Origin: Gemmataceae bacterium
GTDB lineage: Bacteria; Planctomycetota; Planctomycetia; Gemmatales; Gemmataceae
Assembly (NCBI GenBank): GCA_019636445.1
Contig: JAHBXO010000003.1
Span: 1-64,000, forward strand
Reading direction: 5' to 3'
Length of the DNA stretch: 64,000 nucleotides
Shown here: positions 17,268 to 24,521 of the stretch, one piece after another
Layout of the letters: each line of letters starts with the position of its first letter
Numbering within the stretch: the stretch's first letter is position 1
Program-made: the position numbers and the translations under genes
Notes under the pieces: generated by a model
Database searches by the model: none
What the model was told of the DNA's origin: nothing
The model's input: the letters and a program-made list of their open reading frames with translations, nothing else

Positions 17268-18566
17268 TCATGCGATTGCGACGGTCCTCATGACCTGTTC
17301 GATGGCGACGAGGAACTGATTGCGCGCGAACGGCTTGGCGACGAACCGAACGCCCGGCTCCGGCATCTCGAACGGTTGGCCGTAACCCGAAATGAATACG
17401 ACGGGCAGCCCCGGGCGCGAGCATCGCATCCGTTCGGCGAGTTTCCGACCGCCCAATCCCGGCATGACAAAGTCGGTGACGAGGAGATCGATCGGTTCCC
17501 GGACAACCCTCTCCAACCTCGCTGCTTCTTCGCCGTTGCGAGCCTCGATGACATCGTACCCGACCGATTCGAGCCACGCCTTCGCCAGGCGTCGGACTCC
17601 CGGATCGTCATCCACCAGCAGAACCGTCCGACCGTTCGCCCCGGCGATCATTTCCTGATATGCCCGGTCCATGCCAGTACCCATCTCGACCGCCGGGAGG
17701 AATACTCGGAAGAGCGCGCCGCGAGCCGGCGCGGTCTCGACTTCGATATGCCCCCGTGCGAGATCCACGATCTCGCGCACGGTGGCGAGTCCTAGGCCGG
17801 TACCCGCGTCACCGCGGGTCGTGAAGTAGGGATCGAAGATGCGTTTCACGGTTTCCGCGTCCATGCCTCGGCCGTTGTCGGCGACCGTCAGCACCGCGTA
17901 CAAACCGGATGGTCGGTCAGCCGGCCACCCCCGGCGGCCACTACCGACAACAAGCGCGGACGATTGAACCGCGATCACGCCGGACTCAGTCAACGCGTCC
18001 CGCGCATTTGTCACCAGATTTAAAAGTACCTGTTCAATCTGATCTCGCCGCACCGAAACGCGAACCTCGTCGCCATCGGTCAAGACAATGCATTCGACAT
18101 CCGCTCCGGCCACCGCGCGAAGCAGTGGGGCCGATTCCGCGACTACCACCCCCAGCGCGGGCGATTCGCTGGTCGTCGAGGGTTTGGCGAATGAGAGCAG
18201 ACGGCCGGTCAATTGGGAGGCCATCCGGATCGACGATTGGATCACGTCGGAATGCGGATTGGGACGCAGTCCCGAATCGAGGGCCAACAACTCGGCGTGA
18301 CCGCCGATCACGGCGAGGAGATTGTTGAGATCGTGCGCCGCGCCGGCGGCCATGCGACCCAGCAATTCCAGTTTCCGGGACTGTTCGACTGTTTCGTCGG
18401 CGACCGTCGGCTTTTCAATCGAAACCCGCCGGGCCGGCCAGGGGACCATCACCGGCGTATCGGAAGTCGCAACCGTATCGCTTACGCGTTCGGCCCGCGC
18501 CGTCAGCGAAGCGATGCGATCACGCAAGGGGGATCCGTCTGGGATCACTTCGGCCAATGTCGCCAT
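17268..18566 (-). CDS. Soluble hybrid histidine kinase with receiver domain
   Basis: A 432-residue two-component protein. After about 60 residues with no recognisable sensor, the HisKA region carries GAAHDLNN with phospho-acceptor His 78. The ATPase domain has NLVTNARDAL (N box), ADNGRGMD (G1), FDPYFTTR (F box) and GTGLGLATV (G2). A receiver domain follows from about 313 (VLLVDDDP), with phospho-acceptor Asp 365 in VTDFVMPG and a KPFA switch segment. No transmembrane segment or PAS/GAF domain is visible, so the signal is probably sensed by a partner or in the cytoplasm. No response regulator with a DNA-binding output lies alongside. The upstream 429 nt contain no other gene. Confidence 0.9.
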   Translation of the reverse strand: MATLAEVIPDGSPLRDRIASLTARAERVSDTVATSDTPVMVPWPARRVSIEKPTVADETVEQSRKLELLGRMAAGAAHDLNNLLAVIGGHAELLALDSGLRPNPHSDVIQSSIRMASQLTGRLLSFAKPSTTSESPALGVVVAESAPLLRAVAGADVECIVLTDGDEVRVSVRRDQIEQVLLNLVTNARDALTESGVIAVQSSALVVGSGRRGWPADRPSGLYAVLTVADNGRGMDAETVKRIFDPYFTTRGDAGTGLGLATVREIVDLARGHIEVETAPARGALFRVFLPAVEMGTGMDRAYQEMIAGANGRTVLLVDDDPGVRRLAKAWLESVGYDVIEARNGEEAARLERVVREPIDLLVTDFVMPGLGGRKLAERMRCSRPGLPVVFISGYGQPFEMPEPGVRFVAKPFARNQFLVAIEQVMRTVAIA

Positions 18567-18995
18567 GTTCGGTTTCCCGTTTGTATCCGTCGTTGCATCG
18601 GCGGACCCTCCCTGGAGCGTGTGCGATTCCTTTCATGGCCAGTTGGCTCATCTGAGCATTTCCCGGCTGATCGCAATATGCGACGGTTCTTGAATCGGTG
18701 ATTCGCCGCGAGCATCGGAAGGCGGCGAAACCACCAGGGGAAGCTTCGGGTCGTGCCATCTGCGGAAGCCGTACCGGCATTCGCGGAACGATCGCGACCG
18801 GAATCGATCACGAATCCGTCTCATGAACGGTCGGATCGAAGTTCCCGATTGACAACGCGGCGGGAAAATCGGTGAACAAGGCAATTTGAATGACAGAGTT
18901 CCACGAGCCAAGCATTCGAAGACCGGTGACGTGAATCCAAGTCTACCAACGAAAAACCCCCGGCCGCTGCCGGGGGTTGTCGGAATCGTCGATCG
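18567..18995. other. Gene-free region upstream of the histidine kinase
   Basis: No convincing gene in 429 nt: the short open frames here lack codon signal and family features. It holds a perfect 8-bp inverted repeat (18702-18709 with 18722-18729, 12-nt loop), which lies about 135 nt ahead of the kinase start and could be a regulatory hairpin, and the terminator of the cupredoxin gene at its right end. Confidence 0.6.
18951..18978 (-). terminator. Intrinsic terminator of the cupredoxin-like gene
   Basis: A perfect 10-bp stem (18955-18964 with 18969-18978), four-nucleotide loop and, read on the minus strand, a run of five T followed by C. It lies 18 nt after the stop of the cupredoxin-like gene and should end the minus-strand run of genes that begins at 23841. 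Confidence 0.88.
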
Positions 18996-19760
18996 TTATT
19001 CCTTCTTCAGGGCCGGCAGTTCCAACGCAAGCGGCTTCAGTTCCGTCGTCGGACCGGCGATCGTGATCGGAAAGCCCTTGGCTCCGTCCTTGCCTTTGTG
19101 GTAGCCGAGTTCGTGGCGGTAGAAGATGCGGAACTTGCCGACCGGTGCGTCCTTGATTTCGAACTTGCCGTCCGCGTCTGTAATCGCGAAATACGGGTGA
19201 TCGAAAATGACCACGCGTCCGCCCATCCACGGATGGACATTGCACTGGATCGTTACGGGCGTCTTTTGGGCCTCGAGGGCCTTTTCGGGCTTGTAGCTGC
19301 CACCGGCCGCCAGCGTCTGGTTGAATTCCAGGTTATCGGCCGAGTACTTGATGTTGTGAGGGACCGGCGAACTGTTCTTCACCAGCAACGTGTCCCCGGC
19401 TCGTGCCACGGTGATGCGCGGGATGAACGCACAGCAGGGCTGATCGATCACGTGTTGCTTCGGCTTCGCGGCCGCGAGCGCCGGATTGATCTGCTTCGCG
19501 TCGAACGTCTCCCCGTCTTCCGGTTTGAGATAGACCCAAACGTTCTTGACGCCTTTGCTCTTGGCACTAACGATCAATTCTTCCGACTTCAAAGTGCCTT
19601 TGGAGAGGCAATGTTCCTTGTCGGCCGTAACGTTGATGTCCTTGGCATCCGGTGCGTTTTCGATGATGATTTGGCCCTTGATCGAGGCCCATTGGGCACT
19701 CGCTCCGAGTGTCGCCATCGCGAAAACGGCCAGCGAGGCCAACAGACGAAAGCGTGTCAT
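18996..19760 (-). CDS. Secreted cupredoxin-like protein with regulatory-like C-terminal domain
   Basis: A 254-residue exported protein (signal peptide about 1-22, ending ASAQ). The central part resembles a plastocyanin-type cupredoxin: His 135 in PVPHNIKY, then C173-x2-H176-x2-M179 in QCNVHPWMG, the His-Cys-His-Met set of a type 1 copper site. After this, about 183-230 read like a carboxypeptidase-regulatory (transthyretin-like) domain (ADGKFEIKDAPVGKFRIFYRHE). Similar proteins are known in planctomycetes without assigned function; periplasmic electron transfer is inferred. A TGN-extended -10 box (19813-19821) upstream suggests its own promoter, and a strong terminator follows. Confidence 0.8.
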   Translation of the reverse strand: MTRFRLLASLAVFAMATLGASAQWASIKGQIIIENAPDAKDINVTADKEHCLSKGTLKSEELIVSAKSKGVKNVWVYLKPEDGETFDAKQINPALAAAKPKQHVIDQPCCAFIPRITVARAGDTLLVKNSSPVPHNIKYSADNLEFNQTLAAGGSYKPEKALEAQKTPVTIQCNVHPWMGGRVVIFDHPYFAITDADGKFEIKDAPVGKFRIFYRHELGYHKGKDGAKGFPITIAGPTTELKPLALELPALKKE

Positions 19761-19812
19761 GCGTTCTCCTGGGTGAGGTCAAAAGGGAGTACGGGCAGGT
19801 TCTTCGCTGTTA

Positions 19813-19821
19813 TTATAGCAA
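19813..19821 (-). promoter_or_regulatory. Extended -10 promoter element
   Basis: On the minus strand the sequence reads TGCTATAAT, a TGN-extended perfect -10 box. The expected start of transcription is about 45 nt ahead of the cupredoxin-like start codon (19760). No good -35 box is found at 17 nt, as is usual for extended -10 promoters. Sigma-70-type recognition in this phylum is assumed. Confidence 0.5.
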
Positions 19822-19831
19822 GGAACACCCG

Positions 19832-20605
19832 TCAGCGCGGCCGGAGGATCTCGAGAGTCGGAGCGTGCAGGGCCGGGGCACACGCAATCACGTCCGTCGA
19901 GTGAATGGTGCGCTGGCCGCTCCAGTCGGTGAAAACTCCTCCGGCCTCTTCCACGATCGGCACGACGGCGGCGACGTCCCACGCATGAACGCCATGATCA
20001 ACCATGATGTCGATCGAGCCTTGGGCGACGAGCGTGAAACCGTAGAAATCCCCCAAGCCGCGCTGACGTTCGGTCGCGTTGCACAGTTGGGTGAACCGGT
20101 CGAGATGTCCGGCCTTCTTGAACCAACTCACGCCGGAATAACTCAGAAACGCCTGATCGAGCTTGGTCGTTTTGGTTACATGGATCCGGCGATCGTCGAC
20201 GTAGGCGCCGTCGCCGCGAAGGCCACGCCACAGGTTGCCGAGCGCCGGAGCATAGGCAATGCCCGCGATGACATCGTCCCGGTATTCCAGACCGAGCAGA
20301 GTGCCCCAGATCGGGATGTGCCGCACGAACGCACGGGTGCCGTCGATCGGGTCGATCACCCAGCGATAACCGGTAGTACTGGGTTCATCGCCGTATTCTT
20401 CCCCGAGAAACCCGTCGCCGGGGAAGTGCTTTCGAATGGTTGTGCGGATCAGTTCTTCGGCCTGCTTATCCGCGATCGTGACGGGGCTTTGATCCTGCTT
20501 CCACTCCACTTCGAAGCCTTCGTCGAAGTACTTCTTCGCCAGATCTCCCGCTTGCCGGGCCACGTCGATGGCCAGGTCGTACCGCGCGCGCCAGTCCGCA
20601 TTCAT
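19832..20605 (-). CDS. Inositol-monophosphatase-family phosphatase (HisN-like)
   Basis: A 257-residue Mg-dependent sugar-phosphatase-family enzyme. Metal-binding motifs are present in order: GEEYG (the Glu of motif A), DPIDGTRAF (D-P-x-D-G-T) and WDVAAVVPIVEEAGG (motif W-D). Length is typical (about 255-275). FAIL-type inositol phosphatase and histidinol-phosphatase (HisN) cannot be told apart with confidence; HisN-like proteins often carry the R-A-F after the DPIDGT motif, and this one does, so histidinol phosphate is a possible substrate. It starts 4 nt after the ROK gene, so it is translated from the same message. It could serve histidine or inositol metabolism. Confidence 0.9.
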   Translation of the reverse strand: MNADWRARYDLAIDVARQAGDLAKKYFDEGFEVEWKQDQSPVTIADKQAEELIRTTIRKHFPGDGFLGEEYGDEPSTTGYRWVIDPIDGTRAFVRHIPIWGTLLGLEYRDDVIAGIAYAPALGNLWRGLRGDGAYVDDRRIHVTKTTKLDQAFLSYSGVSWFKKAGHLDRFTQLCNATERQRGLGDFYGFTLVAQGSIDIMVDHGVHAWDVAAVVPIVEEAGGVFTDWSGQRTIHSTDVIACAPALHAPTLEILRPR

Positions 20606-20609
20606 GCTG

Positions 20610-21557
20610 TCAGGGTCCCGCCAGTTTGAGTTTCGCGTAGGCCGCGGATCCGACGATACCGGAATCGTCGCCGAGGGCCGCCGCAAGGCATTTCACGTTT
20701 CGGGCGGCGTCCGGCAAGATGTGGCGCTGGGCGAGTTCCCAGATTCGCTCGATGAACGGGTCGCCCAGCGCGCCCGTCACGCCCCCGCCGACGACGATCA
20801 CTTCCGGACTGACGAAATTCACCACGCTGGCGATGGCGGCACCCAAGGCACGCGCCGCGTCGTCGATCAGTTGCACGGCGATCGGGTCGTCGCGCTGGTA
20901 GAACTCAGCCAGTTGGGAACTCTTCACCTTCTCCAGGTCCACGCCTTTCCATTCTTTGCGGACGCGCTTCGGGGCATCGTCCAGCAGTTCCTTGGCGCGC
21001 AGCATCTGGTATTTACGGCCGGCGATCGATTCGAGTGTGCTGCCGCGGCGCCAGTGGAGGACGATATGGCCGATCTCGCCGCCGTGGCCGTTGAAACCAG
21101 TATGAAGCTGGCCGTTGAGGATGAGGCCGCCGCCCACGCCAGTACCGACGAAGATGCCGAAGACGTGATTCGCTCCGCGGGCGGTGCCGGCGGAGAACTC
21201 GCCGAAAGTGCCCATGCGCACATCGTTCTCGACCACGACCGGCCAACTCCAATTTTTGGGGAGCATCGGCTTCACGTCGAGGTTGCGCCAGTTCAGGTTC
21301 GGGGCGAACCGGACGACGGTGCCGTTCGGTTCGATCTGGCCGGGGATGCCGATGCCAAGACCTTTTACAGTGGATGGTGCGACTTTTGCTTCCGCGAGGA
21401 TCCCTTCGACCGTCTGACCGATCCTCGCGAAAATGTTTTCTGGTCCCTTTTCGGCTTCCGTGGGAATCTTGGCCCGAGCGAGGAGTTTGAGAGAGTCGTC
21501 GAAGAGGCCGGCGAGGATTTTCGTACCGCCGAGGTCGATGCCGATCCAGTGAGCCAT
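20610..21557 (-). CDS. ROK-family sugar kinase (glucokinase-like)
   Basis: A 315-residue ROK protein, cytoplasmic. IGIDLGGTKILAGL is the phosphate-1 ATP site, GIGIPGQIEPNG and VVENDVRMGTFGEF supply the sugar-binding and catalytic Asp segment (END), GIFVGTGVGGGLI is the phosphate-2 region, and GHGGEIGH carries the substrate His. Most ROK kinases follow GEIGH with a zinc-binding CxCGxxGCxE stretch; here it reads HWRRGSTLESIAG, with no cysteines. Start ATG 21557 begins the first strand. It is 28 nt downstream of trpF and 4 nt upstream of the phosphatase gene. Glucose is the likely substrate by family, not shown. Confidence 0.88.
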   Translation of the reverse strand: MAHWIGIDLGGTKILAGLFDDSLKLLARAKIPTEAEKGPENIFARIGQTVEGILAEAKVAPSTVKGLGIGIPGQIEPNGTVVRFAPNLNWRNLDVKPMLPKNWSWPVVVENDVRMGTFGEFSAGTARGANHVFGIFVGTGVGGGLILNGQLHTGFNGHGGEIGHIVLHWRRGSTLESIAGRKYQMLRAKELLDDAPKRVRKEWKGVDLEKVKSSQLAEFYQRDDPIAVQLIDDAARALGAAIASVVNFVSPEVIVVGGGVTGALGDPFIERIWELAQRHILPDAARNVKCLAAALGDDSGIVGSAAYAKLKLAGP

Positions 21558-21585
21558 GAGCGTAACCCCAAAGAGTCGGGGGTTA

Positions 21586-22227
21586 TCATAGTTGGGTGGC
21601 CGCACGCGCATTCTTCACAAATGCCCGGACTTTGCCGGGGTCCTTCTTTCCGGGCGCAGATTCGACACCACTGGCAACGTCGACGCCCTTCGGCTTTACG
21701 AGCCGGATCGCCTCCGCGACGTTGTCGGGTGTCAGCCCGCCCGCGAGCACCAGAGGGACGCCGGGATCGAAACCGACGAGCAATTCCCATGGTGCGATTT
21801 TGCCCGTTCCGCCCACTTCCCCGGGCACGAATGAATCGACGAGTACCGCCGCCGGCTTGCGGCCGAACGATGCACAGCCCGCCACGTACTGCCGGATCGC
21901 CTGCAACGAAGCCGCATCCTTCACGCGGAACGCTGGCAGATGCGCGAACGGGAACGGATCATCGTCCGGCGGCGAAGTGTATGTCTGAAGTGTACGAAGG
22001 CCGAGTTGGAACCCGATCGCGATCGCCTGCCGCATCGGCGCTTCGACGAACACGCCCACCGGCGCGAGGAACGACGGCAACGCTCGCACCAGCGGTTCGG
22101 CCGCCTTTGGATCCACATAACGCGGCGACTTCGGGTGGAAGTTGAACCCGATCGCATTCGCTCCCGCGTCGGCGACAACGTCAACGTCCTCCGGCGTCGT
22201 TACGCCGCAGATCTTGATCTGGATCAT
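21586..22227 (-). CDS. trpF: Phosphoribosylanthranilate isomerase
   Basis: Third step of tryptophan synthesis: an Amadori rearrangement of phosphoribosylanthranilate. The 213-residue TIM barrel starts IQIKICGVTTPED, which holds the catalytic Cys, has GFNFHPKSPRYV on strand 2, VLVDSFVPGEVGGTGK (the D and GGTGK substrate-phosphate loop) and LAGGLTPDNVAEAI, ending GVDVASGVESAPGKKD, the classic C-terminal phosphate-binding and catalytic Asp segment. ATG 22227 overlaps the Uma2 stop (ATGA), so translation is coupled. No other trp genes lie in the window, so the pathway genes are dispersed, as in many planctomycetes. Confidence 0.95.
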   Translation of the reverse strand: MIQIKICGVTTPEDVDVVADAGANAIGFNFHPKSPRYVDPKAAEPLVRALPSFLAPVGVFVEAPMRQAIAIGFQLGLRTLQTYTSPPDDDPFPFAHLPAFRVKDAASLQAIRQYVAGCASFGRKPAAVLVDSFVPGEVGGTGKIAPWELLVGFDPGVPLVLAGGLTPDNVAEAIRLVKPKGVDVASGVESAPGKKDPGKVRAFVKNARAATQL

Positions 22228-22835
22228 GGCGCCCCCGCCGCCGGCACGCCCGGCATCCTGAAGAACTCGGCGACGGCGCACGCGAAGCCCGGCAGTTCGG
22301 GATCGCCTGCGATCGTATCTGTACTCTCCAGCACGATGAGCGAACGGTCCGGTCGATAGATGGTGATTTTCTGGTCTTCATAGTCAACGAGCCAAACCAC
22401 CCGGACGCCGCCGCGAAGGTATCCGGCGATCTTCGCGTTGACTTTACTCATCCGGTCGTTCGGCGAAAGTACTTCGACGGCCAGTACGGGCGGATGCTCA
22501 CCCCAACGGGGATGGACTTCGGCGAACGTGTTCGCGTCCGTGTAATACGCCACGTCCGGCCCGACGACGGTGTCGGGATTGCGTTCCAAAAGCACTCCGG
22601 AATCATTGGAGGCGATGTATCCAACTTTCACTTCAAAAGACCAGTTCGTGAGGATCGTGGTAAAACGGGCGCAAACGTATCCGTGTTGACGAGTCGGACG
22701 CGACATTTCGATCACCTCGCCACGGATGAGTTCGAAACTCTTGTTCTCGTTCTCCGGCCGATGGCCGAATTCCCAGAACTCGTCCGCCGTCATCGGTCGT
22801 ACGGTCGGCTTCGGTGGCAGTCGCGTCGCGGTCAT
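22224..22835 (-). CDS. Uma2-family (DUF820) putative nuclease
   Basis: A 203-residue member of the Uma2 family, which has a PD-(D/E)xK nuclease fold but mostly unknown biological roles. GPDVAYY (Asp), AVEVLSPND (Glu in a hydrophobic strand) and the following K-rich helix with YLRGGVRVVWLVD match the family core; FELIRGEVIEMSRP is its typical early strand. The start ATG has GGGGAGG about 7 nt upstream. Uma2 genes are present in many copies in Gemmata-type genomes. It lies 22 nt downstream of the ROK gene and overlaps trpF by 4 nt, so transcription is shared with unrelated metabolic genes. Confidence 0.88.
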   Translation of the reverse strand: MTATRLPPKPTVRPMTADEFWEFGHRPENENKSFELIRGEVIEMSRPTRQHGYVCARFTTILTNWSFEVKVGYIASNDSGVLLERNPDTVVGPDVAYYTDANTFAEVHPRWGEHPPVLAVEVLSPNDRMSKVNAKIAGYLRGGVRVVWLVDYEDQKITIYRPDRSLIVLESTDTIAGDPELPGFACAVAEFFRMPGVPAAGAP

Positions 22836-22857
22836 GATGGAACCTCCCCCGGTAAGT

Positions 22858-23841
22858 CTACCCGTTCGCGCGGCGGGCCGCCAAGCCGATCGCGCCGTGG
22901 ATCACCACTTCCTCGGCGAGCTTAGCCGGCACAATGTCCGTCAGGTCCGCGAACGGTCGGAACACGCGCTCGGCCACGGCGGCACGGAGCGGGTCGAAGA
23001 ACAACTCGTCGCCGTTCGACGCCACGCCGCCGCCGATGACGATCCGCCTCGGGCAGACAAGCGCAATCATCTGGCAAATCGCCTCCGCCAGCGCGTCGGT
23101 CGCCTCTTTCAGCACATTCCGGGAAAACTTGTCTTTCTTCTTCGCCGCACGACCGACCAATGTCCCGGTGATCTTCGACGCATCCCCCTCGACGAGTTCG
23201 AGCAATAGCGAACCCGCGGCTTCGCCCGCGATCGCCAACTCCTTCGCCCGCTCGCCGATGGCGAAACCGGACGCGATCTTTTCCAACTCGATCATCATGG
23301 GCGTGCCGGCACGGGACCAATCCAACACCTTGAGATGCCCGATCTCGGCGGCCCCACGGCCGACGGCGCGATAGATCGCGCCATCGAGGATGAGTCCACC
23401 GCCGATGCCGGTGCCGACGGTGATGTAGAACAGCGGCGAGACGCCACGTCCCGCACCGAAGAGCGCTTCGCCGAGGCCCGCGACGTCGGCGTCGTTCCCG
23501 ATGGCGACGGGGACGTTTAACAGGGATTTCGCCCACTCGCCGAGCGGGAAGCCGTCCCAGCCGTCGATATGGTGGGACTTGATCGTGCGGCCGGTGGCGT
23601 CGTCGAACGGCCCACCGAAGCCAATGCCGATGCCTTTCACTGCACTAGGAGAAATGCCGGAACGCTCCCACAGTTCCGGTAGCATAGCTTCAATCTTCGC
23701 GCGAATCCCGGCGGCTCCGACGGACGGTACGACTGTCCGCTTCAGCAAATTCTCTTCGTTTCCAAGGGATACCAACGAACCGCCGCCGGCACCAAGGCCA
23801 ACCTGTTGCTTCGTTCCGCCGATTTCGATTCCGATAAACAC
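22858..23841 (-). CDS. Second ROK-family sugar kinase
   Basis: A 327-residue ROK protein. IGIEIGGTKQQVGL is the phosphate-1 site, GIGIGFGGPFDDATG and AIGNDADVAGLGEALFG carry the catalytic Asp region, YITVGTGIGGGLI is the phosphate-2 region and RGAAEIGHLKVL the substrate His. As in its paralogue, the zinc-binding Cys motif after GxIGH is missing (WSRAGTPMMIELEKIASG). I chose GTG 23841 because GGGAGA sits 6 nt upstream and the first beta strand begins right after; the upstream ATG 23883 would add a leader. It seems to be the first gene of the minus-strand run down to the cupredoxin gene. Confidence 0.88.
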   Translation of the reverse strand: MFIGIEIGGTKQQVGLGAGGGSLVSLGNEENLLKRTVVPSVGAAGIRAKIEAMLPELWERSGISPSAVKGIGIGFGGPFDDATGRTIKSHHIDGWDGFPLGEWAKSLLNVPVAIGNDADVAGLGEALFGAGRGVSPLFYITVGTGIGGGLILDGAIYRAVGRGAAEIGHLKVLDWSRAGTPMMIELEKIASGFAIGERAKELAIAGEAAGSLLLELVEGDASKITGTLVGRAAKKKDKFSRNVLKEATDALAEAICQMIALVCPRRIVIGGGVASNGDELFFDPLRAAVAERVFRPFADLTDIVPAKLAEEVVIHGAIGLAARRANG

Positions 23842-23957
23842 CGGTCTCCCCCGTGAATTCGCTTGGTGACAACTGATAGGCATGGGTAATGTATGTCGGA
23901 GAAAACAACATCGAGTACACCCGGAAGCCAATGTGGCTCTCTTCCTCGGAGAATGTG

Positions 23958-24506
23958 ATGCCGATCCCATCAGTCTGTCCGAATTGCAAAACCGCGTCGG
24001 ACGTACCTATTGATCTCGCTGGAAAACGCGTGAAGTGCCCGAAATGCAAAGAACCGATGCGGATTCCGACTGCTGATTCGGAGGAAGGCTTCGAAGTCGT
24101 TGTTGACGACCCACCTATCCGGAAATCCATAAGCCCTGCAAGTGCAAACGATGATTTTGAAGCCGATGTCGCGGTCCGGAAGAAACGTAGACCCATTGAA
24201 GATTTAGACGATGACGAACCGGTTCGAAAGCGAAGCCAACAACGAAAGGATGATGACTCCGAAGCCGATGATTATCAACCGAGGAATCGGCGGTCCGATC
24301 GGCGATCGCGTGACGATTCCACTGGCGTATCTCCAATTCGATACGTAATTGGCAGCGTCGTACTCATCGCGCTTCTCGTCGTAGCCTATATCGTTTATTC
24401 GTCCAAATTCGTTGCGAACGACGATGATCTTCAACAAAAGGATCCCGTGATCAAAGGTAAACCGATCCCCGGTATCCCCGATAAACCAATTGGACGCAAC
24501 TTCTGA
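23958..24506 (+). CDS. Zinc-ribbon, charged, single-TM hypothetical protein
   Basis: A 182-residue protein beginning with two CxxC pairs (VCPNCK and VKCPKCKEP), which looks like a zinc ribbon. A long, highly charged Asp/Arg/Lys stretch (about 50-125) follows, then one membrane helix (IRYVIGSVVLIALLVVAYIVY) and a short tail. The same design appears at 681-2438. Its base composition is visibly more AT-rich than most neighbours. ATG 23958 is chosen because it starts just before the ribbon and has GGAG upstream; the upstream in-frame codon is less likely. Function unknown; I could not link it to the surrounding genes. Confidence 0.75.
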   Translation: MPIPSVCPNCKTASDVPIDLAGKRVKCPKCKEPMRIPTADSEEGFEVVVDDPPIRKSISPASANDDFEADVAVRKKRRPIEDLDDDEPVRKRSQQRKDDDSEADDYQPRNRRSDRRSRDDSTGVSPIRYVIGSVVLIALLVVAYIVYSSKFVANDDDLQQKDPVIKGKPIPGIPDKPIGRNF

Positions 24507-24521
24507 GTATGAAAAAATGCG

